Source of the DNA: Ruminococcaceae bacterium UBA1734
GTDB lineage: Bacteria > Bacillota > Clostridia > Oscillospirales > Acutalibacteraceae
DNA: 64,000 bases
Assembly (NCBI GenBank): GCA_002315765.1
Contig: DCIE01000019.1
Coordinates: 1 to 64,000, forward strand
Reading direction: 5' to 3'
How positions within the stretch are numbered: position 1 is the stretch's first letter; the number at the start of each line of letters is the position of its first letter. The position numbers and the translations under genes were made by a program. Below, piece by piece: positions 51,417 to 59,380 of the stretch. The notes under the pieces are model-generated. The model ran no database searches and was not told the DNA's origin. It was given only the letters and a program-made list of their open reading frames with translations.

Positions 51417-51845
51417 TTATTCAACTATTTCAATGCTTATCTTTTGGTCATCGGGGTAATGGTTTGCAACAGTGCATCTGTCTTTTGAGAGAAACGATAT
51501 TCTACCTTTTACCCTTACCCTATCTCCTTTTTTAAGTTCCTGCGCAATCTTTTGTCCGGTAGTTTCGACAAAATAAACGCCATTTTCTTTATCGGTGGCA
51601 ATCTCTATATAAGACTCCACCTCAAAGGAATTGTCAATTGTTTCCTGACCTCCGACCTTGCTTACAGCGCCGATTAGCTCTATGGTTTTTCCGCTTTGTT
51701 CTATTCGTTCTTCTTGGGTTTTATAGGAAAAAACAAAATCCAAACCCTTTTTCTTGCCCTCAACAATGCAATCGTTTTTACAGCCGCACAAAGAGCACAC
51801 CATCAGGATAACCGAAAATATCAAAATTCCGTTTTTAATTTTCAT
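51417..51845 (-). CDS. Small lipoprotein with an OB-fold-like domain
   Basis: 142 residues. Signal MKIKNGILIFSVILMVCSLCGC gives lipidation at Cys22. The mature part has IELIGAVSKVGGQ, YIEIATDKENGVYFVE, LKKGDRVRVKGRISFLS, a strand order like the OB-fold lipoproteins (tRNA_anti-like). No catalytic motif. AAAGGA sets the ATG at 51845, 17 nt after the kinase gene. Last gene of the operon led by the alpha-galactosidase. Confidence 0.75.
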   Translation of the reverse strand: MKIKNGILIFSVILMVCSLCGCKNDCIVEGKKKGLDFVFSYKTQEERIEQSGKTIELIGAVSKVGGQETIDNSFEVESYIEIATDKENGVYFVETTGQKIAQELKKGDRVRVKGRISFLSKDRCTVANHYPDDQKISIEIVE

Positions 51846-51861
51846 CTTTTTTCCTTTGCTT

Positions 51862-52944
51862 TTATATTGTCTTTGGGTTTTTATACTCATATCTTACAAT
51901 TTCCCGCATCTCATCAAAGTGCTTTTCCATTTCAGCGACAAGCTTAAACTGGGTGCGGCATCTATCAAGATTTTGTCCCTCATAGGAGGTGGAAAAATAA
52001 TTATCGCCGTCAAGATAGTCGGTTAAAAACCTGACACCGCACTCCAAAGTCATAATTTTCGCACCAAGCGCCAAATTTTCAATTTCGCTTTCCTCTAACT
52101 CACAGGAATTTATGTATCCTATTGTAAATGCCCTGAACATATCAAGGTCTACCGTCATTTTAGAAAGGTCTTTTTCATCTTCCGGGGCAGTTGCGGCACC
52201 AAATCTTATGGCATCACCGAAATCATAAAGCGAGAGTCCCGGCATAACCGTATCCAAATCAATAGCACAAAGGGCTCTCCTTGAATATTTATCAAGCAAA
52301 ACATTATTTAATTTGGTGTCATTATGGGTTACTCTAACCGGAATTTCGCCGTTTTCTCTCATTTTTTGAAGTATTCCGGCTTCTTCCTCTCTTTTGAGAG
52401 CAAAATCGATTTCAGCTGTTACTTCTTTTACTCTATCCATCTTATCAAGGGCTACGGTTTCCTTGAAAATCCTATATCTGTCAGGTGTATTATGGAAATT
52501 CTTTATGGGTTCAAAAAGAGTTTCGGCAGGAAAATCCTCTAAAAGCTTTTGAAATCTTCCGAAAGCCACTGCACTTTCAAAAAAATCTCCGGTTGTTGTA
52601 GGTGCGTCTAAACAAATACTATCTTCTACAAATGTGAAAACCCTATAGTTACCGGTTTCGTCGGCATAATAGCTTTTATCATCAATCGTATGTATAAGTC
52701 GCATTTGCCTCTCGGGATTTTCAGCCTTAAGTGCCATAAAGGAAGTAACCGCGTCAATATTTTTCATAAGCCCCTTAATATCAAAGGCATCGCTTATTCT
52801 CTGTAGAATATATCTTTTATTCTTATTTGTGGTTACAAGATAGGTGTTGTTGATATGTCCGTTTCCCGTTTTTTCAAGCGAAACAACTTCCCCGTCTAAT
52901 AAAAACTTTTTTGCAAGAGAATTATTGATATTATTCTTTTCCAC
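51862..52944 (-). CDS. NahK-like anomeric sugar kinase (aminoglycoside-phosphotransferase fold)
   Basis: 360 residues. KTGNGHINNTYLV, RYILQRISDAFD, catalytic D209 in VTHNDTKLNNVLLD and metal-binding IDLDTVMPG match the family of Bifidobacterium N-acetylhexosamine 1-kinase (NahK/LnpB), which phosphorylates GalNAc/GlcNAc at C1. Start is GTG 52944 with AAGGGGGC upstream. The operon also has an alpha-galactosidase, so the substrate may be galactose or GalNAc. No lacto-N-biose phosphorylase (GH112) gene is visible in the window. It is 12 nt after the SGNH gene. Confidence 0.87.
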   Translation of the reverse strand: MEKNNINNSLAKKFLLDGEVVSLEKTGNGHINNTYLVTTNKNKRYILQRISDAFDIKGLMKNIDAVTSFMALKAENPERQMRLIHTIDDKSYYADETGNYRVFTFVEDSICLDAPTTTGDFFESAVAFGRFQKLLEDFPAETLFEPIKNFHNTPDRYRIFKETVALDKMDRVKEVTAEIDFALKREEEAGILQKMRENGEIPVRVTHNDTKLNNVLLDKYSRRALCAIDLDTVMPGLSLYDFGDAIRFGAATAPEDEKDLSKMTVDLDMFRAFTIGYINSCELEESEIENLALGAKIMTLECGVRFLTDYLDGDNYFSTSYEGQNLDRCRTQFKLVAEMEKHFDEMREIVRYEYKNPKTI

Positions 52945-52956
52945 AAAAGAGCCCCC

Positions 52957-54018
52957 TTAATTAAATATGTTTTTAAATACTCCTATAAGTGCCTGTGCCA
53001 TAGAATAAAATCCCAAATCTGTGGGATGGCAGTTGTCTACCGTTCCGGTTGATTTTGCTATATTCATTAACTCTTTGCCGTCTAAAAACCAAACATTTTT
53101 ATCGCCGTTTTTCACTGCGTTTTCGTAAGTGGTCCTAATAATATTTTTCCTTTTTTCCTCTTCGGCGCTAAGTATATATTTAGGTCTTGACATTATGATT
53201 ACAGGCATTTCGGGATTTGCTTCCCTTATTATTTTAAAACCTCTTTCGTGGGTGGCTTTTAAATGTTCCGAATCGGGAGAATTATAGTCATAGTCATATA
53301 CAAAAACCGACATAGGTATATTTTTCATATACTCCATTATTTCAGTTTCGCCTTTTGCATTTCCCGAAAATCCCAAATTTATGTAATCACAATCAAAATA
53401 TCTTGAAATAAACCCCTGATAAGAATTGCCCGGTCTTGATGCGCATCCGCCCTGGGTGATTGATGAGCCGTAATATACAACGGGTTTTGAAATTTTATAA
53501 TCCGAAGCCTCTTCTAAAACGCTGTCTTCCTCCACGCCGATTAACAAACTTTCCACCGCTGTATAAAGGGGAAAGTTAATTGTTATTGTTTTTAGGGAAT
53601 CGTCAAGCAACGCAATATCTCTTTGAAGGGTGGCGGGACAATCGGTAGTAGGTATATATGCACCTACAAAGCTTTCCTCGGGCTCGCCGTCTTTTTTCGC
53701 ATAAACATCAAATCCCACAGAACCGCTAAAGGCAAAATGGGACATTGTGCCGATATTATAAAGCTTGGCAATAATAGCAATTTTTTTGCTGTTTGTCTTA
53801 AAGCGAACTCGGCCCCCGGCGGCATTGGTATTAAGATGAGCAAGTTCTTGGCTAATGCTGTTTGCCACACTTTCCGGAATTCTTAAATATTTGCCGTCAT
53901 ATTTTTTAACACCGTATATTTTAAACGGTTTGTCATCTATATCGTAAAATGCCATTCCATCTTTGTTTATTGTGGATTTCAGGCTGAAATTTTTATCTAT
54001 TTCGGCTATGTTTTTCAT
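52957..54018 (-). CDS. SGNH/GDSL hydrolase (sugar ester hydrolase candidate)
   Basis: 353 residues. An N-terminal beta-sandwich of ~165 residues precedes an SGNH core: block I YYGSSITQGG (S186), block II NLGFSGNA, block V DNCHPTDLGF near residue 330 with the catalytic Asp/His. The layout resembles two-domain acetylesterases that remove O-acetyl groups from sugars. No signal peptide. GGAGTGAG precedes the ATG. It lies 12-16 nt from its neighbours in the alpha-galactosidase operon. Confidence 0.87.
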   Translation of the reverse strand: MKNIAEIDKNFSLKSTINKDGMAFYDIDDKPFKIYGVKKYDGKYLRIPESVANSISQELAHLNTNAAGGRVRFKTNSKKIAIIAKLYNIGTMSHFAFSGSVGFDVYAKKDGEPEESFVGAYIPTTDCPATLQRDIALLDDSLKTITINFPLYTAVESLLIGVEEDSVLEEASDYKISKPVVYYGSSITQGGCASRPGNSYQGFISRYFDCDYINLGFSGNAKGETEIMEYMKNIPMSVFVYDYDYNSPDSEHLKATHERGFKIIREANPEMPVIIMSRPKYILSAEEEKRKNIIRTTYENAVKNGDKNVWFLDGKELMNIAKSTGTVDNCHPTDLGFYSMAQALIGVFKNIFN

Positions 54019-54034
54019 TTTCTCACTCCAAAAT

Positions 54035-54871
54035 TTACGGTCGGGGAATTCTATATCTCATTTCTTCTGTTATGCCTATTCTATCCGCATAGAATTTGAA
54101 TTTTTCCGTAACCTTTTCAAATTCGCCGGGAGTATGAGCATCACTTCCGAAATAGAATTTACAACCCTGCTCTTTGGCAATTTTATATATTCTCATTACA
54201 TCGTCAAGGTCTTTTTCGTTTTCGTATCTTGAGGGTTCGTTAAGATTTATTTCCACTCCGGCACCTAATCGGGCTGTTTTTGAGAAAAGGTCCTTTAAAT
54301 CCTCGTCGGATATCATATTTAACACCGCTATATGGTCTTTCCAATCGTTTGGAGCCAAAAGTCTGCAGGTCAGGTGGGCAAAACCGATTTTTTCAAAGGG
54401 TAAATCCATATTTAATACATCTCTGAAGCGGCTAACCCAAAGCTCGGCTCTTTTTTCGAGAGACTTTGCATCTTCTTCGGTTATGGTAAATCCCAACATA
54501 TGCAAATGGGTGGTGGGAATAATAATAAAATCCAACTTATCCATAGTTTCTTTAGTAATTCCCAGCGTTCCGTCAGCACTTATTTCGATTTCGCAACCGA
54601 AAAAGAATTTTACATTCTCATCTTGCGGCAAGGGTAAACTTTCCGTTATATGTTTATAATCCTGCGGATAATAAAACTCGTATCCTCCGCAGTGCTTAAA
54701 CTCATCCTTTATATCAACTTTGCTGTCCCAAAAATGGTCTGTAAGGCAAATCTCGTTTAGTCCGTTATCCTTTGCATATTTAAGTATAGCATCCTTGTTT
54801 TGATTTGGATTTCCCGAACAAAGGGATAAATGTGAATGTATATGATAATCATGATTAATCTTAATGTCCAT
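54035..54871 (-). CDS. PHP-domain phosphoesterase (histidinol-phosphatase-like)
   Basis: 278 residues. HDYHIHSHLSLCSG, CLTDHFW, FGCEIEISADGT, IIPTTHLHM and YFGSDAHTPGEF supply the metal ligands of the PHP superfamily (trinuclear metal centre). Family members include HisK histidinol phosphatases and sugar-phosphate phosphatases. No his genes are near, so a sugar phosphate is a reasonable guess, but there is no direct evidence. AGGAGA precedes the ATG; 18 nt after the GH36 gene. Confidence 0.87.
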   Translation of the reverse strand: MDIKINHDYHIHSHLSLCSGNPNQNKDAILKYAKDNGLNEICLTDHFWDSKVDIKDEFKHCGGYEFYYPQDYKHITESLPLPQDENVKFFFGCEIEISADGTLGITKETMDKLDFIIIPTTHLHMLGFTITEEDAKSLEKRAELWVSRFRDVLNMDLPFEKIGFAHLTCRLLAPNDWKDHIAVLNMISDEDLKDLFSKTARLGAGVEINLNEPSRYENEKDLDDVMRIYKIAKEQGCKFYFGSDAHTPGEFEKVTEKFKFYADRIGITEEMRYRIPRP

Positions 54872-54889
54872 AATGCTTTCTCCTATAAA

Positions 54890-57061
54890 TCAATTTACCT
54901 TTTTTATCTCAATAATCTGTGTCTTATACTCTAAGTCGTTTTTATGCCAAATACCCATATTCATAAGATAATCTCCGCCGAAACGCTTTCCGTCTATTTC
55001 GTAGATTGCATCTTCCTCTAAGCCCTCAAGCTTAATATAGTCATCCGGAGCATTGGGAATTAGGCTGTAGGGATAAATGCAAACTAAAACGGTTTGCTTA
55101 TCCTCTGAAATAAACTGGTTGACAGCCGTTGTGGTATCAAAGGGTGAACGAAGCCTATATAGGTCTCCTTTGTGGAAAACCTCTCCCCATTTATGATAAT
55201 TCTCAACTGCTTTTTTTGCTGTTTCTATTTCCTCTTTGCTACACTTATTAAGGTCAAGTTCAAAGCCGAATTGTCCCGAAATCGCCACATTGCAACGCAT
55301 ATCAAAGGGTGTTGTGCGTCCGATTTGATGGTTAGGACACGCCGAAACATGCGCACCCATAGATGAATAGGGATAAACAAAACTTGTTCCGTATTGTATT
55401 TTAATTCTCTCGACCGCATCGGTATCATCGCTTGTCCAAACCTGTGGCATATAATAAAGTATTCCGCAGTCATAACGGCTTCCGCCACTGGCACAAGCCT
55501 CAAATAAAACATTAGGAAATTTACTTGTGAGTTGTTCAAGAACGGAATAAAGTCCCAATATATACCTATGCATAACTTCGCCTTGGTTTTCGGCGGGAAG
55601 CAAAGCCGAGCCCACCTCGGACATATATCTGTTCATATCCCATTTTACATACTCAATATTTGCTTTTTTTAGTATTGCTCCGACTGCCGAAACAATATAA
55701 TCACAAACATCTTTTCTTGAAAGGTCAAGGGTGTATTGACCTCTTGTTTTGCTGGGCTCTCTACCCTTTGTATGTATTATCCAATCCGGATGATTTTCAA
55801 AAAGTTCACTGTCGGGATTAACCATTTCCGGCTCAAACCAAAGACCGAAACGCATATCAAGGTCATTGATTTTTTTACAAAGACCGTCTATTCCGTTTGG
55901 CAAACGCTCCGGCATCTCAACCCAATCGCCAAGACCGGAGGTATCATCCTTTCTTCGTCCGAACCAACCGTCGTCAAGCACCATGGTATCCACGCCGATT
56001 TCCTTGGCTTTCTTGGCAATTTCTACAATTTTATCCTCGTTGAAATCGAAGTATGTAGCCTCCCAGTTATTAATTAAAGCAAATCTTTCGGCATCTCTAT
56101 ACTTTCCGCGACAAACACGCTTTCTTATAATTTTATTAAACCTTCTGGACATTCCGGAAAGTCCCTCGTCAGAATAAACAAGAATAGCCTCAGGTGTTTG
56201 GAAAGACCTTCCCTTTTCAAGTATCCATTCAAATTCATGAGGGTTAATGCCGATATAACTTCTTATGCAACCGTAAGAATTCAGTTCAACACCGGCATAG
56301 AAATTTCCGCTGTAAACTAAGTTCAATCCGTAAACATCACCCCGGTTTTCGGTTGCATTCCTTTCGCAAACAGCAATAAAGGGGTTGTGATACGCACTAC
56401 TTGCACCAATTCGGCTTTCAATACTCTGATTTCCGGGTACAATCGGATTTCTTGCGACTGCTCTTTCCCTTGCCCAAGCACCGTCAAGATGAATAACATC
56501 ACTGCTTTGTGCACCGAAAAAATCCACATTGACGCCGAGAACATTATGAAGCTTTGCGGTGTCGCCGTTATTTATTATTTTAACACTTCTTGTAATTATA
56601 TCAAACTCCTCAAAAACCGAATAATATAATAAGAATTCCATATTTTTGAGTTCATCAACAAGAGTTAAAGTGAGAGTCTTAACCTTATCGCCTTTTTCCG
56701 CATAGGTTGCCGGAAGTCCCTCAAGCTCCGGCTTACCGAATGTTATTTCGTAACCTTTATACTTAACCTTTGTAACTCGACTGCCGTCCGAATAAAGCGC
56801 CGAAAAGGAAGAAACTCTTGAGTCTCCGCCACCGTAAGGAGAAAATTCCAACGGAAGATAATTGGTAGAATACTTGCCGTAATCCAAAGGAGAAAGGGAA
56901 CGGGCATAATATCTGTCTTTCCAATTTTCGCTTATTGGGTTTATAAGTTTTTTGCCCCAATAAATATGAATAGGTAATACATTGTCAAGCAACCCTATCG
57001 CATAAGTAGTATTGTTTGTACTAAGGGTAAAAACTTTTGTCTTTTCGTTGAAATCTATCAT
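54890..57061 (-). CDS. Alpha-galactosidase, glycoside hydrolase family 36
   Basis: 723 residues. N-terminal beta-supersandwich (VDFFGAQSSDVIHLDGAWARER), (beta/alpha)8 barrel with MVLDDGWFGRR, GLWFEPEMVNPDSEL and C-terminal sheet. Nucleophile D475 in YVKWDMNR and acid/base D545 in SDDTDAVER, exactly 70 residues apart as in Geobacillus AgaA. Cytoplasmic. It releases terminal alpha-galactose from melibiose, raffinose or galactosylated glycans; some members act on alpha-GalNAc. AAGGTG sets the ATG at 57061. It heads a five-gene operon with a perfect promoter. Confidence 0.95.
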   Translation of the reverse strand: MIDFNEKTKVFTLSTNNTTYAIGLLDNVLPIHIYWGKKLINPISENWKDRYYARSLSPLDYGKYSTNYLPLEFSPYGGGDSRVSSFSALYSDGSRVTKVKYKGYEITFGKPELEGLPATYAEKGDKVKTLTLTLVDELKNMEFLLYYSVFEEFDIITRSVKIINNGDTAKLHNVLGVNVDFFGAQSSDVIHLDGAWARERAVARNPIVPGNQSIESRIGASSAYHNPFIAVCERNATENRGDVYGLNLVYSGNFYAGVELNSYGCIRSYIGINPHEFEWILEKGRSFQTPEAILVYSDEGLSGMSRRFNKIIRKRVCRGKYRDAERFALINNWEATYFDFNEDKIVEIAKKAKEIGVDTMVLDDGWFGRRKDDTSGLGDWVEMPERLPNGIDGLCKKINDLDMRFGLWFEPEMVNPDSELFENHPDWIIHTKGREPSKTRGQYTLDLSRKDVCDYIVSAVGAILKKANIEYVKWDMNRYMSEVGSALLPAENQGEVMHRYILGLYSVLEQLTSKFPNVLFEACASGGSRYDCGILYYMPQVWTSDDTDAVERIKIQYGTSFVYPYSSMGAHVSACPNHQIGRTTPFDMRCNVAISGQFGFELDLNKCSKEEIETAKKAVENYHKWGEVFHKGDLYRLRSPFDTTTAVNQFISEDKQTVLVCIYPYSLIPNAPDDYIKLEGLEEDAIYEIDGKRFGGDYLMNMGIWHKNDLEYKTQIIEIKKVN

Positions 57062-57133
57062 CTTTTTCACCTTAACTTTAAATCAACCTTAATAAAAACG
57101 GTTGTTCTTTCAATTTTTGCCATTAATATGCTT

Positions 57134-57162
57134 ATTATATCTTTTTTACTTTTATATGTCAA
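57134..57162 (-). promoter_or_regulatory. Consensus promoter of the alpha-galactosidase operon
   Basis: Minus strand: TTGACA (57162-57157), 17-bp spacer, TATAAT (57139-57134). An exact sigma-A consensus, with no repeat of the AraC candidate site nearby. It suggests strong expression that would need a repressor or catabolite control, if any. Confidence 0.92.
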
Positions 57163-57190
57163 CAATCTTAACATGTTTTTACGGACAAAA

Positions 57191-57228
57191 CAAAAAAGTG
57201 AAGCAAAGTTAAAAAACTCTGCTTCACC
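57191..57228 (-). terminator. Terminator of the ribosomal protein operon
   Basis: GTGAAGCA (57227-57220 on the minus strand) pairs with TGCTTCAC (57205-57198), extended by AGTT/AACT after one mismatch; then TTTTTTG at 57197-57191. It ends the rplQ transcript just before the alpha-galactosidase promoter. Confidence 0.9.
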
Positions 57229-57250
57229 GTAAATTGTTTTCTTTAGTACA

Positions 57251-57300
57251 CACATCATCTCGGGACACTCCCGATTATTCAAAGAATAGTTGAAGATGTG
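57251..57300 (-). other. Three-way-junction fold in the rplQ 3' region
   Basis: The outer helix CACATC/GATGTG (57295-57300 with 57251-57256) encloses two stems: TATTC/GAATA (57276-57280 with 57284-57288) and TCGGGA/TCCCGA (57260-57265 with 57269-57274). It lies between the rplQ stop at 57322 and the terminator at 57191-57228. Compatible with a stable RNA or an mRNA 3'-end element. Confidence 0.4.
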
Positions 57301-57321
57301 AGCACTAACATATTGAGAAGA

Positions 57322-57663
57322 TTAAATCAACTCGATAATTGCCATCTCTGCAGCATCGCCACGGCGAGGGCCGGTCTTTGTTATACGGCAGTAACCACCG
57401 TTAACATCCTTATACTTAGGAGCTATTTCGTTAAATAATTTAACAACAACTTCTTCCTTAGTAATAAAAGCCATAGCCTGACGCTTGCTATGAAGATTGT
57501 TAGTCTTAGCGAGTGTAATATACTTCTCTGCCATTGATCTTACTTCTTTAGCGCGTGTTTCGGTTGTTTCAATCTTTCCGTTTTCCAAAAGGAAAGTAAC
57601 CATTGCACGAAGCATAGCAGTTCTCTGATCACTGGTTCTTCCAAGTTTACGAGTACCCGGCAT
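57322..57663 (-). CDS. rplQ: 50S ribosomal protein L17
   Basis: 113 residues. MPGTRKLGRTSDQRTAML, FLLENGKIETTETRAKEVR and the C-terminal GYCRITKTGPRRGDAAEMAIIEL are diagnostic. Part of the large subunit at the peptide exit region. AAAGGAG is just upstream; it follows rpoA by 17 nt, the standard order. Ends the ribosomal gene run; the ecfA/ecfT and truA genes often found next in Firmicutes are not here. Confidence 0.97.
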   Translation of the reverse strand: MPGTRKLGRTSDQRTAMLRAMVTFLLENGKIETTETRAKEVRSMAEKYITLAKTNNLHSKRQAMAFITKEEVVVKLFNEIAPKYKDVNGGYCRITKTGPRRGDAAEMAIIELI

Positions 57664-57680
57664 TTATATCACTCCTTTTC

Positions 57681-58631
57681 TTATTCGTCATCCTTTTTAA
57701 GACCGTAGCCAAAGGAATCTAACTTCGCAATTACCTCTTCAAGAGATTTGCGACCGAGATTTCTAACCTTCATCATATCGTCTTCCGACTTATTGATTAG
57801 GTCTTGTACCGTATTAATTCCGGCACGCTTTAAGCAGTTATAACTTCTAACCGAAAGGTCGAGTTCGTCAATAGTAAGGTCAAGAACCTTTTCTCTGCCT
57901 TCTTCTTTCTTTTCGGCTAAAATGTTTTCGGTCTCACTAACACCCTCTGTAAGGTCAAGGAATAATTCAAAATGTTCAATAAGAATCTTAGCAGAAAGAG
58001 AAATTGCCTCATTTGCTTTGATTGAACCATCAGTCCATACCTCAAGGGTAAGCTTGCCTTTATCTACAACATTACCAACACGGGTATTGTCAACGGTAAA
58101 GTTAGCTTTAAGAACAGGTGTGTAAATCGAGTCAATCGGAATTACACCGATAACGTTCTGTGCCGGCTTGTTTTGCTCTGCCGGAACATAGCCCCTACCT
58201 TTTTCGAGAGTCATCTCCATATTGAGCTTTGCACCCTCGTCAAGAGTAGCGATATACATATCCTGATTAAGAATTTCTACCTCTGAATCTGCTTTGATGT
58301 CAGCAGCGGTAACTACGCACGGACCTTCAGCTTCAATATAAATCTTCTTTTGCTCATCGCAATGAAGCTTTGCTATTAAGCCTTTAAGATTTAATACGAT
58401 TTCAGTTACATCTTCTTTTACACCGGGAATGGTGGAAAATTCATGAACAATACCGTCAATCTTAATTGAAGTAACTGCAACGCCCGGGAGGATGGAAAGA
58501 AGAACTCTTCTCATGCTGTTTCCGAGAGTTGTAGCATATCCTCTCTCAAGAGGTTCCATGACGAACTTGCCGTACTTACCGTCATCAGTAAGCTCAAGAG
58601 TGTCAATTCTGGGCTTTTCAATTTCTATCAT
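57681..58631 (-). CDS. rpoA: RNA polymerase alpha subunit
   Basis: 316 residues. N-terminal dimerisation domain (KYGKFVMEPLERGYATTLGNSMRRVLL, VTSIKIDGIVHEFSTIPGV), hinge and C-terminal alpha-CTD (about 250-310) with helix-hairpin-helix ELDLSVRSYNCLKRAGINTVQDL. Binds beta/beta-prime and, through the CTD, UP elements and activators. GGAG precedes the ATG at 58631. A candidate pseudoknot (58648-58697) lies just upstream, between it and rpsD. Confidence 0.97.
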   Translation of the reverse strand: MIEIEKPRIDTLELTDDGKYGKFVMEPLERGYATTLGNSMRRVLLSILPGVAVTSIKIDGIVHEFSTIPGVKEDVTEIVLNLKGLIAKLHCDEQKKIYIEAEGPCVVTAADIKADSEVEILNQDMYIATLDEGAKLNMEMTLEKGRGYVPAEQNKPAQNVIGVIPIDSIYTPVLKANFTVDNTRVGNVVDKGKLTLEVWTDGSIKANEAISLSAKILIEHFELFLDLTEGVSETENILAEKKEEGREKVLDLTIDELDLSVRSYNCLKRAGINTVQDLINKSEDDMMKVRNLGRKSLEEVIAKLDSFGYGLKKDDE

Positions 58632-58647
58632 TTAAAAGCTCCGTTTC

Positions 58648-58697
58648 TCCGCATAGAAAAATTTTAATACACAATACATAATGCGGATTGTATTGTG
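58648..58697 (-). promoter_or_regulatory. Candidate H-type pseudoknot upstream of the rpoA ribosome binding site
   Basis: On the minus-strand RNA, CACAATACA (58697-58689) pairs with TGTATTGTG (58678-58670), a perfect 9-bp stem. Its 10-nt loop holds TCCGCAT (58687-58681), which is exactly complementary to ATGCGGA at 58654-58648. Connecting loops are 1, 2 and 15 nt, a geometry that suits an H-type pseudoknot. The rpoA GGAG follows within a few nt of the last strand. It starts 12 nt after the rpsD stop. Confidence 0.6.
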
Positions 58698-58708
58698 ATT
58701 TAGGTCTA

Positions 58709-59335
58709 TTATCTTGAATAGAATTCGACAATAAGCTGTTCTTCAACAGGAGCCTCAATCTGCTCTCTTGTAGGAAGATTGATAACCTTTGCTTCAAGCT
58801 TATCACGGTCAACATCAATCCACTGTGGTACAGGCTTTGCACCGTTAGCTTCGATAACTGCCTTCATCTTTTCTGTGCCGCGAGCCTTTTCGCATACCGA
58901 AACAACATCGCCTGCTTTAAGAAGATATGAAGCAATATCTACACGACTTCCGTTAACTTCAAAGTGGCCGTGGCCTACAAGCTGTCTTGCTTCTGCTCTT
59001 GAAGAAGCAAAGCCTACTCTGTAAACAACATTATCAAGACGACTTTCAAGAATTCTTAAAAGATTATCGCCTGTAACGCCCTGCTTTCTTTCAGCAACTT
59101 CAAAATAATGACGGAATTGATTTTCCTGAACACCATAGAATCTTCTTGCAGTCTGCTTTGCGCGAAGCTGCAAGCCGTATTCGGATGACTTCTTTCTACC
59201 CTGTCCGTGTTGGCCCGGAGCATAACCTCTTATACCAATCGAACATTTATCAGAATAGCAGCGTTCGCCCTTTAAGAACAACTTTTGTCCTTCACGACGA
59301 CAAAGTCTGCAAACTGCACCGGTATATCTTGCCAT
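58709..59335 (-). CDS. rpsD: 30S ribosomal protein S4, zinc-binding form
   Basis: 208 residues. MARYTGAVCRLCRREGQ and CYSDKCSIG provide a C-X2-C-X13-C-X4-C cluster (C9, C12, C26, C31), the zinc form of S4. The S4 RNA-binding domain starts with ESRLDNVVYRVGFASSRAEARQLV (about 100). S4 nucleates 30S assembly and in several bacteria represses its own synthesis. GGAGG before the ATG at 59335 lies in the loop of a 7-bp hairpin. Confidence 0.97.
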   Translation of the reverse strand: MARYTGAVCRLCRREGQKLFLKGERCYSDKCSIGIRGYAPGQHGQGRKKSSEYGLQLRAKQTARRFYGVQENQFRHYFEVAERKQGVTGDNLLRILESRLDNVVYRVGFASSRAEARQLVGHGHFEVNGSRVDIASYLLKAGDVVSVCEKARGTEKMKAVIEANGAKPVPQWIDVDRDKLEAKVINLPTREQIEAPVEEQLIVEFYSR

Positions 59336-59336
59336 C

Positions 59337-59363
59337 TGTTACACCTCCAAAAAATTTGTAACA
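59337..59363 (-). promoter_or_regulatory. Hairpin presenting the rpsD Shine-Dalgarno in its loop
   Basis: TGTTACA (59363-59357 on minus) pairs perfectly with TGTAACA (59343-59337). The 13-nt loop contains GGAGG. The stem ends one nucleotide before the ATG at 59335. A protein stabilising this stem could control rpsD translation; S4 itself is the natural candidate, by inference. Confidence 0.55.
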
Positions 59364-59380
59364 ATAGTTTTGTAATTAAA

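Noticed and set aside
57067..57282. Small minus-strand frame upstream of the alpha-galactosidase
   Set aside because: It spans a terminator and the consensus promoter, so it cannot be a translated gene on that transcript.
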